Source of the DNA: Siphonodentalium dalli
Lineage: Eukaryota > Mollusca > Scaphopoda > Gadilida > Siphonodentaliidae
NCBI GenBank assembly: GCA_032622095.1
Contig: CP136067.1
Location: 81,370,705 to 81,434,704, forward strand
Direction: 5' to 3'
DNA: 64,000 nt
Below are positions 50,901 to 62,900 of this stretch, piece by piece; position 1 is the stretch's first letter; each line of letters opens with the position of its first letter. Both the position numbers and the translations under genes were made by a program. The notes under the pieces were generated by a model that saw only the letters and a list, made by a program, of their open reading frames with translations, was not told the DNA's origin and searched no databases.

Positions 50901-53900
50901 ATTTCAAAGCTATTTAAACTTATTGATGGGATACTCAACTTTGAAAACAATTATTTTTTGGATGAATGTAAGATTTGAACTGAAGTGTCCTGATCCCAAA
51001 ATAGAAATTTAGCTGCATTGCATATGTGACATAAACATATTAAGCGTGTGAGTTTTAAAAATAGTAACCATTAAAGCTAGATGTTATTAATGATCAGGGA
51101 GACACGGTGATTCGCAGGAGCAATATTGACAGGAGTAATTCCTAGCACTTGTAAATTATTTCATTGGTGCATTTTACATTCATCAGTCCATCAGTGAAAC
51201 GAACTTAGAACAATACATTGTAATCGAATGCATAAATCTGAATTTTATTTTTCGTTTCATCTTGAAGAAAATGGTTACCGGAACCATGAACAGTAAATAC
51301 TTTCTGAACCAGGTTGCATGCTAATATGGATATTGTTGTTGAAAAAAGGTTGATAGTTTGATGATATACTACTGTAGTTTGTACAGTGAAACCTCTCCAA
51401 ACCGGACCCTCTACAATCCGAATCCCTCTCCATTCCGAACGAATTGTTCGGTCCCGAATTTACCCAAGTGCATTGTCACTAAGGATTACCTCTGTAATCC
51501 GAAACCTCTGTACTCCGAACACGGACGGTTTTCTAGTCCACAAGTGAACGAATACATTAATTGTTACCTCCGAAATCCGAACGCGGAAAGCGATACCTAC
51601 CGAACGAATGTATATGTTCTGTCATTTATTGAGATTTATTTGAAGCTTCATAACGACAACGTGTGAAAATTGAAAGTACTCAGAAACAAGTTTTAGCAAT
51701 ACCTCAAGTCACATTTATGTACATCTGAAAATGGAATTTCCTCTGTATGATGCTCTTCCTTTGTTGAAAAGTGCCGTACGTAATTACAATATAATACACA
51801 TGTATTGAAGAAAATGGTTACCGGAACCATGAACAGTAAATACTTTCTGAACCAGGTTGCATGCTAATATGGATATTGTTGTTGAAAAAAGGTTGATAGT
51901 TTGATGATATACTACTGTAGTTTGTACAGTGAAACCTCTCCAAACCGGACCCTCTACAATCCGAATCCCTCTCCATTCCGAACGAATTGTTCGGTCCCGA
52001 ATTTACCCAAGTGCATTGTCACTAAGGATTACCTCTGTAATCCGAAACCTCTGTACTCCGAACACGGACGGTTTTCTAGTCCACAAGTGAACGAATACAT
52101 TAATTGTTACCTCCGAAATCCGAACGCGGAAAGCGATACCTACCGAACGAATGTATATGTTCTGTCATTTATTGAGATTTATTTGAAGCTTCATAACGAC
52201 AACGTGTGAAAATTGAAAGTACTCAGAAACAAGTTTTAGCAATACCTCAAGTCACATTTATGTACATCTGAAAATGGAATTTCCTCTGTATGATGCTCTT
52301 CCTTTGTTGAAAAGTGCCGTACGTAATTACAATATAATACACATGTATTATATGGAGGAGATTCGGCAACAAGCTAATAGCTTATAGGTGTCGTCTCGGG
52401 TTATGGTGTGGCCGAGCTCACAACGTGAGTGTGCTTGATTTAAGTGCTTGAGGTTCACAGACGCAAGTACTAGGTGGAAAATTACACAGTACAAATCGAA
52501 TCCCCCAGTACATATTCTAGGAATATCCCCAGCACAGATTCTAGGAACATCCACTAAAATTATGCTATTATAATATAGGTGTAGTATATGAGTATTAATT
52601 TATAACACCCATATATCACATCAGTTTAACTCTTATGCTGGATGATCGATCTCCGGAGTCTCATATATTAAACTTTTACTATGGATGTCAAACATGTAAC
52701 GTTACGTGCGTGACAAAACAGACAGCACCGTCTTAAAACCAAGATATTAAAGAACAAAATAAAATAGAAATATCCACTTTGACATACAGTAAGAGTTATA
52801 TAAAAACTCAATGTCTGAGACAATACACTATATTTGTTACAAAAACTTCAATGTTAAAAGCGTTACGTGTGAGACCACCAACTGGAATTTTACCAATTAA
52901 TATACACATAGCTCAAATACAACTATATTTGTTCAAACTAACATAGCATTTACAAGTTTCGACTAACCAATGTGTAAGTTGTCAACATATCGATTTCACA
53001 AGATTTGACTGTGACGATGTCCTTTTACTCAAATTCAACACAATTTTATCACCAAATTGTAGTCAGCATAACATTTTACTGACAGGTGAGGCAATAGTTG
53101 TTATCTGCTTTCCAGAATCGTTGCAATCTATAAATCATCTTTAAAAAAGGTCTTGTGAGATTGAAAATGTTCATATTTTGCCATATGTTGTCATCAGCAT
53201 GATCAAATCGCATATACACTACAGCTAAACCACGTTTAAATCACGGTTTAGCTGTAAAACTGGCGGTAATTAAAGCTAGGGGTTTAGAAAAGCCAAGTTT
53301 AAGCCGGAGATGACGAATCCGGCATAAATATAAACACGTATAAGATTGAATGAACCACCGGGTGGTTGCTCCAAGCTAAGAAATGTATTCTTTGAAATAG
53401 ACTCGTGTTGCGTCTAACGAAACATAACTCGTCTCCGTAATGATGATGTCGCGATTGGTTCAGTTGATAAAGAAACACACTGTGTATGTCACAACAGTGA
53501 GAACTAACCCGTATGATTGCGAGACCAGTCTGTGTAATGAGGCACAGCTCCGCTCTCCCAGGAATAGTTCCCCGGAGTTCTGAAGTCAGACAAACCGATC
53601 CAGAAATATTTCCTCGACGAATGCAGCGCAATTTCACTTGACAAGAATGCTTGAGTCACGCTGCAAAAAAATCATACATTTGTTTTATCAAATGAGCATC
53701 GAGCAAAATATGAGAAAGTCAAGTATGTGGTAGACATATCGGATATTTCGGGAAGAGAAATATGATGGCTGAGCAATGTCCCAGATTTTGTGGAGCTATA
53801 CAACCTGACATATATAGATGTCCAACATTGAAGTGGAACTGTATGCTTATAAACTGCACGCATCTTCACGTAAAGCATGCGGAATAGGACACATTTTATA

Positions 53901-56900
53901 GTTAACAGTTTAATGCTCATATCAGTATGATTGTGGTCTTTTGTTCAAAGTGTCGACCATTTTCCGATTTTCAGTCAAATATGTTACATTCAATATGTCC
54001 CAATTGGGAAACTTCCGATGCGAAAGGCCGTCAATCGAATGAGAAATATTGTAAATGCACTCTACTCTATAGTACCATGTGTTCTATTAAAAAAATAGTG
54101 AAGCAACATATTTCTCAATTTGAACATTCATGTACATGTGTAGTATGTCATTTTCCCAGCTGATAAGTCCAAACATACCCGTCGTTGACAGTAGCTAGTT
54201 GGCCTCCCAGAGAAGAGCACGAAATTCTCGCCGTAAACCACGTGAGTCGTTGTGTATCGATGAGAATGTAGCAGAACGGACCGTTACCCCAAGAGTTCTG
54301 TAAGAACAAAGCAACGCAATTCCTGAACTAGATGCCTCTTTAACCCTTTACCCAACAGAACGGCCCTGTGCCAATGCATTCTCCTATATATGCGAGTCGA
54401 CCATAGGTCGCCTCGCATATATAAGAGAATGCATTGGCTTAACACATTAAAAATTATAAAATTGTTAAAGAATGTAAGAAAAAATGGTAAAAAGTGTTTA
54501 GGCCAATGCATTCTCTTATATATGCGAGGCGACCTATGGTTGACTCGCATATATAAGAGAATGCATTGGCACAGGGCATAACTGTAACCATCACAATGTG
54601 GTCAATGAGCCGGTTCCAATGATATCCATATTTGTATGGTTTTATTGAGACAGACCCAAGATAATTTAGGCTGTTGCAGCTTTATTTGGCCGTTTTTGGC
54701 CGGTTTGTTAGGTAAAGGGTTAATTAACTTTAATTTAATGTCTGCATGATAGACCCCTTTGAGGAACACGAAATTAGCCTACATATCTACATGCATAGAT
54801 CAGGATAATAATATAGTACACCAACGAAACACTTACGCAGCCACACCAACAACAAAATTGTACAACATGTGCTTTTCAGAAATATGATTCTTGGAACAGG
54901 AATAGATGGATAAATATAGACTGTAATATACCATGTAGCTTCAGATTCATATAATCTCCACCTCCAAGCAGTATGCAGCCAACATGAGTCGACGAAAACA
55001 ACTTTATCAGCAAACAGCTACTCAAGAGAGTTGGCAGTTACACGACCGATACATACAACAGTTGCAGCATCTATTTGGTCTATGTATGACTGGTTTTGGG
55101 GTATATGTATGAAAAAACCTGAGTCAATCTATGTATGAGACAACCTGAATCCATGTGCTAAAATAAACTTGAAACAAATATCCCAGGAAACTGGCGACAG
55201 GGGTTAGGTGTGGGATTGATATCGCCCCCAGTTGCGATTTTCTAGCCGTTGATGTACCGCACCCAAACATATAATCATATGAAATTTGACAGATTGTGAG
55301 ACTTTGGTCTGTTTCAATAACTGGTGGAGTTGGACATTTGAAGTTAGACATCCACCCACCAGATTCATTTATTCACTCTCTGAAACGTGTTTATGATATG
55401 AGAGGTACAACATAAATTGAAAACTTATAGTCGCTAGGCGTTGGTGGCAATTAACACAGCCTGGCAATGGTATATATTTATATATGTATTCATAATATAT
55501 GATGTCATAGTTTTAATCATCTATTATATATTTTGGAAGATCTGTTTGTGTGTGTGTGTGTGTGTCTGTCTGTCTGTGTGTTCGCGATGAACTCGAAAAT
55601 GGCCTAGCCGATTTCGATGAAACTTGGTATGTGGGGGTATTTTCGGCCGGGGGGTGGCATGGGCCTATTAATTTGTCCGTGCGACGTGACCTTGACCTTG
55701 AAATCGGGCAATTTCAAGGTCAAACGCCCGAATATCACGGGATTTCGATGAAACTTGGCATGTGTGGGTACTTTCTTATGACGAGTCTCATAAGCATATT
55801 CATTTGCCCGTGCGACGTGACATTGACCTTGAAATCGGGTAACTTCAAGGTCAAATCGCCAATTTTGATGGGATTTCGACGAAATTTGATACCTGGGGTT
55901 AGTTTTGTCCACTGATTGTTTTGGACGGGTCCAATCGTGACCCCGACCAGACCTTGACATTCAAAATGATCAATTCAAGGTCAAATCGGGTAAAACCGGA
56001 TGGATTTCGACGGGCACGTTTGTCGGGTACTTTTGTCCGGGCAGTGTTTTGGACTGGTCAAATCGTGACCCCACTTGACCTTGACCTTCAAAATGGACAA
56101 TTCAAGGTCAAGGTGTGTGTGTGTGTGTCTGTCTGTGTGATCGCGATGGACTCGAAAACGGCCGAGCCGATTTCGATGAAACTTGGTATGTGGGGGGTAT
56201 TTTCGGCCGGGGGTGGCATGGGCCTATTAATTTTCAGATCCGAGGTCAACTTTTCACGTGCCGAGGTCAAATCTGTTTTTACGCCGTTTTGCGCTAATAT
56301 ATTTCAGTTCGGTGCTCACAAATCGATTCGATATAGCGCGAATAATAAATTGCCAGTCATATAATGTGCACGGTTAGAATCGGTGGCGCTTTCTCTTTAC
56401 AATGATGTATCACACGCCTGTGTACGTTTAAAGTTTCTACCTTAATTATCGGGAAGAACGCAGGACCATGCTTCGCTCATCGAAAAACATTCCGTAAATA
56501 TATTACGCCGTCAACAGATCGTGACGTGATCGAGTTTAACACTTAACCGGCCGATGTCGCGTTAACTCATCACCGGCCGAGGTATCCGCAAATGACATTG
56601 GGCAATATATATATCTCGGAAACGGGTGGAGCTATCGACTTGAAATTTGGTATGTGAATGTATCTTACCCCGGATACGAATTTTATCGGGTCGCCGAGCC
56701 CGTGCGGCGCCAGTTTCGCGCATGCGCAGACCAGATCTCGGAAACGGGTGGAGCTATCGACTTGAAATTTGTTTTTTTAATAGCCCGGACGAAGTCGGGT
56801 CACCTTCTAGTATTATATATTGGATACAATCAGATAAATGAGATGAGGTGGTGGTGAAGTAGTTAGATTTGGTTTGTACATGTCTCACAAAACACCGTAA

Positions 56901-59900
56901 ACACGCTGGTCACATTTCTCACAGCGTTGCATTCAAATAGGCATATACTGAGATAAACTCACAGCCGGGCATCCAATAGAAAGCTCCGACTTTGTTCCTG
57001 TCTTTGCTCGAGCAGGTTTCTGGCAAATAGCTCCGTGTTTGGTATGAAGACAATCATCATCGTTCCAAAAACGACCTCCCTGAAACCAGTGGATGAATAC
57101 ATTTATCCATTAAGATATCCTCGTCACCCGTATAAAATTAGTTCACCTATTAAGGGGGAGGTCAAGTGAACAATTGTGAAGTGAATGGGGATTTCCATTC
57201 AAATCTCCGGAGCAATAGTTATGCATGAAGCAGTTTTCCGGAAACAAATGCAGACATATCATTCAACATACATATAAATATTTAACGCAAGGTAGATTAT
57301 AAAAATTTGGCAATAAATATATTTTTGAGAAGTTTTTTTTCTGGAATTACATCACATGACCTACATTTTAAAAATCAATATAAAATTCAAAAATAAATAC
57401 ACCAACATTATAATGTAACAAGTTCCAAGCGCACCCGCCAGATAAATACATGTTGTTTCTAATACCACAGCAAGTCACACTTAGAAGTATATGCAACTCT
57501 GTAACATTTGTTCCGCAGATTTGCATGGAGGTCCCCATTCAAAATTGGTAACTTTTTGCTCAGATCACAATGTTCTCGCACTGGGCCAATAGCCTACCAT
57601 TCAGTGAGATACCAGCTGGGGGAATTGGAGCACAAGTTTCGAGGCAAATTAAGCAAACCTGTGAGTTTGGTCTGGTTGAAGGGGGGGGGGGTGTAGTTGG
57701 AAATTCCAAGGTGGACACCCCAAACAGAGACCATCTAGTCACGTCCCTGCGTCAGCAGCTAATCAATTTCGACCACATCCGCGTGCGTTTTCAAAGATTA
57801 TATACAGTCAGAATTAAAGTAGCCCATGTATTTTTTGACCAATGTTCACCCCCAGAAAGTGATAAGAATAAAGAAACGACTCGCTTAAACTGACTCGTTT
57901 GAGTCCCAAAATTAAGTAAACTTAATTTGGTAAGAGGGATATCAACTTAATAACTACGCGGAAGATTTCCCAACAAACTCGTCGACATAGTGCTGAATAA
58001 ATTAGTTTTGCTTCGGCATACTTTTCGGCATACTTAATATCGTTTCGTTTCGTTTTAATCAGCGATCGTGTAAAACAAAACACAAGTAGACCATGAGAGT
58101 TGTCGTCGTTGTGAAACGTTTATGGTAGGCCCTTCTGCATAATTTTGATGCTTAACCCTTTACCCAACAAACCGGCCAAAACCGGCCAAATAAAGCTTCA
58201 ACAGCCTAAAATATCTTCGGTCTGTCTCAATAGAACCATACAAATATGGATATCATTCGAATCGGCTCCTTGACCACATTGTGATAGTTACAGTTATGCC
58301 CTGTGCCAATGCATTCTCTTATATATGCGAGTCGACCATAGGTCGCCTCGCATATATAAGAGAATGCAATGGCCTAAAAAAAATCTTTTTTTACCATTTT
58401 TTCTTACATTCTTTAACAATTTTATAATTTTTAATGTGTTAAGCCAATGCATTCTCTTATATATGCGAGGCGACCTATGGTCGACTCGCATATATAAGAG
58501 AATGCATTGGCACAGGGCCATTCTGTTGGGTAAAGGGTTAAAACGAAGAGAAATATGTGAAGTTAAGATCGTTTCCTTTAACTATTTCCTATTCCGGAAT
58601 CTCAATGAATACAAATGGCATAACAAGAGTTCAGACCCCAACATTGCGTTCGAAGTTGTATTTGTAATTACTTCAATACCATTTTGGAACTAATACTGTT
58701 TGTATAGAAAGATATTTCGGGTACTTATCGACCTATTTCTATGCCGGGAAAAGCTAATATGAGGTCTACCTGAAGTGCAAATCACCATGTGGCTTTAAGG
58801 TTGGGGTCAGGACTATACGAGTCGCTTAGGCTAAATTATGCTTCTGTTTGTTATTTATAGTTTAAAATATCGTTAATTTCCGACGAACTACATACATGCA
58901 GAACTAAACAGCAACGTGATATTCTGACTGAGAGCTGTTACGTTAAGATAATTTTAAATGATCAATGGGGCATATGGAGTATGCTAGGCATATCTACTTA
59001 CTTTCACCCAAACGTTGACGCAATCTTCCGAATTGTCCACGTTGTTGGGTTCTCCTTGTCCGAAGTTGGTGTACCTATTCGGGGTATGGTCTGCCCAAAC
59101 GAACACGCCCTCGTTGTCAATATCGTTCAACCCTATCCACACACCCCCTGCTATACTTGGAACTGGAATGCAATGGTATGTGGGATACACGTGTTGTGGG
59201 TCTGAATAAACAAGAGATACAGTGGTGAAGAAATCTATGTTCCGCACGTGGGGTGGAGTGTGTGTATGTGGATATATATATATCTACATACACACACCCC
59301 AGCCACTATTTGACCATGCTATCCAGCCACTATTTGACCATGCTATCCACATATTCTAACCAACCAGAATTTCAAATGGTTATGCTTACTTTACTTACCA
59401 CACCCGTCATACAGAAAAAGCCTGTCAGTATGTTTGATTATTATTGTATGTTTTAAATATGGTCTATTATCTAATCCGGACCACAATTACAACAACATAA
59501 TTTTTTTTGATATAAATCCCGATTTCAAGACCACGAATTGCTAATTTGTAAACAAAATACAGATAAAACTGAAGACGTGGCATATTATTTGTCTATAAAT
59601 GAAGGTTTATTTCGATCGTAATTTTCGGTAAATCACTTAGCGATCTGCAATTTCCCGTGATTGAGGCTGTTAACCCTTTACCCAACAAACCGGCCAAAAC
59701 CGGCCAAATAAAGCTTCAACAGCCTAAAATATCTTCGGTATGTCTCAATAGAACCATACAAATATGGATATCATTGGAACCGGCTCCTTGACCACATTGT
59801 GATGGTTACAGTTATGCCCTGTGCCAATGCATATATAAGAGAATGCATTGGCACAGGGCCGTTCTGTTGGGTAAAGGGTTAACAAGATAAATATATCTTG

Positions 59901-62900
59901 GTACACTCTTGGTACCCTCCGAATGTTTTCGCGCGGATTTCTGTTCTAAAAATAGCCATTAAAACTGTCCCATGAATACAATAAGAAATTCTAAATAAAA
60001 CTGATATTAATTGTTAGAAACTTTTCCGAACAGGTGTCCACGATGCATTATCTATTATTGTACACCCCGGAATCTTTATAAAACTTGGAGATCTATCATC
60101 TTTAATATATACTTTTGGTCGTTTGTTGAACTTATTTTCTGAACATATCCTTTTAAAGGGAACTTCTCGCCATGAATATTTAGTATAGAAAGAGTTAACA
60201 CAATAAAGAGTCCCAACTTATTCCCATATGAATTTTCGAACGAGGAATGCCATTTTATCCCTTTCTTTACAAAAATATTCATGGACGAGTAGAAATATTC
60301 AGATAATAAGTTCAACAAACCGCCATATATACACAATTTGTTGAAATTATTATCTGAACATTTCCCACCGATGGATAGAATCAATCCTTGTGAACTTATC
60401 TATTTGTGTGCCTGCCATATATGCTTATATTTACTGAATGGCTGCGGACACACGTACCAAGTAGCGATGGCATAGTAGGTGTGACAATTTATTATGGTGG
60501 AGATTGGTGACAATTGGTCGTCATAATTAATATGCCATAGCAAGTCATGTCGCCCTCTGCAAATTCGCACAGTGAGCTTATACCAAGCTCTATCAGCGAC
60601 GGTCGATCTCGCAAGGATGTAGCTACCTGAATGTCTTGTCGCTGTTGATCTTTACTCAACACGCAGTGTTATATTGTGCATGCTAACACACAAGTCTACT
60701 TGATAGCTTAATGAATAACCAATTTCTGTCAACAGCCATGATTGTTCTTACTAATGAAATCGATATAAGTAGATAAACATGCATGCATTGAGATCATATA
60801 AAAAAAACGTACCACATGCATTATATGTGAGTCAATGAGGAATTGCCACCAGGTCACGGTCAAACACAATTCTGGACGATCTATCGAGCAATTATATATA
60901 TCGTAGCGAATACAATTTAGCAAAACGTAATGAGTATAGAGATCAACCTTGGTGAAACGCAATGGGTTAACTGGTCGAGTCGACTCATTGTGCGGAAACT
61001 CAGCGGGCAACATGGCTTGCTATGGCATATTAATTATGACGACCAATAGTAACAAACACCACCATAAAAAATTGCCAAATATGAATAATAGACCACTCAA
61101 ATGTATACTTTTAAAACTGCATATGAGAATCAATTTGAATAAAGAAAGGGTTGACTTCGTACTCACTGCGCACTAGCTGTGGCCATAAGAAGTCCTCCAC
61201 TGATCTATCAGCAATACTGGCTATGTCACTATAATATGATTTGCAGTTTGTTCTTGCAGCAAACCAGTTCATTCCGCTTGAATTTGTGATCACTGTATAG
61301 CAATGGTCTCGATACAAGTACCATGATGGATTATCACATCCCCATACTTTACCAACTGTGGATACAAAAGATGGTAGGCTGATGTCTCCACGTGAATGTT
61401 TAAATTTGTTTTTATATAGAAAACTGAATTCTAAATTTGACGCTTTCATCGGAATTTTTTGTAGTAAAACGACTCCAATACTGTTTTTAAGTTTCAAACA
61501 ACCATATTCAGATATTGCATGGTCGCTATACATGTGCAAGTGTATGTCGTTGCGCTCTCCAAACTTAGTAGGATAGGATAGGATAGGATATTTTATTTCA
61601 ATATACACATATTAATGCATAGTATATTTGACAAATATTATATTGTATATTCGAGGGGGTGTCATAGTCAGGCTAGACTGTCTTACTGCCACCCCCTTAA
61701 AGATGAAAGATGTTATGATAGGCCGTCAATATTTCTTGTACAATGCATACATGTCCATACGAAACGTAAACCGGCCTCGATGAAACCAGTGGTCAATAAA
61801 AGAACAGCAGATACACGCATGAAATGGATATACACACAGAGGTTAAATGTTATAAATCTATTAGGAAAGAAGTTCTGACACAAAGCATCGTTACATATAC
61901 TTCCTTATGGAAATAAAGATTTCCCAAGAGTACGAACTTTAGATGCTGTTAAACAGATGTTATCCAATCAGATTTGGGTGTCGCCCTCCTAATTGCCAAT
62001 TTTTCTTCACGAGTGGAGACCAAATTCCAACCTATATTGGGGCAGACAATTTCACCTTTTCAGATCTTCACTATTGTAAAAAAACAAAAATCATCTACTC
62101 CATTTGAACTGTATATCCAACGCACATATCGATACTACCAAAATTGACGTGACACCCCTTGAATAGTTATTTATGCGTGTACCTGGTGGTGTCTCGGTGA
62201 TGATAGGCGGAATCGTCGACACACTGCTCCCTGAAGAAAAAAAATCTAGTTAGCATGATTAGTTGAGAATTGCGGCTTTAGGATTATGATGCTTGGGAAA
62301 ATATGTCTATATCGGTGGTTAATTTACCAAACTACGATGACATGATTTATTCACCCGAACAAACAGAAACGTTTCAAATTATCAGTTGAAAAGTATTTGT
62401 CTAGTTTGTAGAGTGCCTAACGACAATCACTTTAAATACATGCGAGCTGACGGATCAGATTAGTCGATTGGGTACGCCATCTTAAATGTATACCCTCATC
62501 TTTTCTAAATATTCATTAATGTTGTTGATTAGTTCCTTTTAGGAAATGCTCAGATAAAACGTTTTAAAGGTTGTTTGTTGAACTTATTATCTGGACATTT
62601 CCCACCAATGAATATGAATTCGTCTGAACTTGTATGCTGGCCTGCCTATATATATATCGTTTGTTCCTATTACTCGAAAACCCCTCCAATTGAGTAGTAA
62701 ACCGTTCCAATATATAGACTTCTATAACTGAACGGGATAATCCATTTAGTGTAGAAAAGTTTAATTCACGGACATATCACACACACCACCTTGTTGTGGG
62801 ACATACAAGTGTCGGAACGTATTGAATCATCTTGGTTGAGAGAATCCGTTAAAAGTTCGATAGTCACACATTATATAACAGATTGGCACAAACGAGTAAA

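Noticed and set aside
51358..52209. Two identical 102-codon frames as a duplicated gene
   Set aside because: They lie within a perfect tandem duplication of transposon-like sequence with pogo-type end motifs. No protein family was recognised.
61615..61878. 87-codon plus-strand frame
   Set aside because: Antisense to what looks like a LINE 3' end with a (tatcc)n tail.
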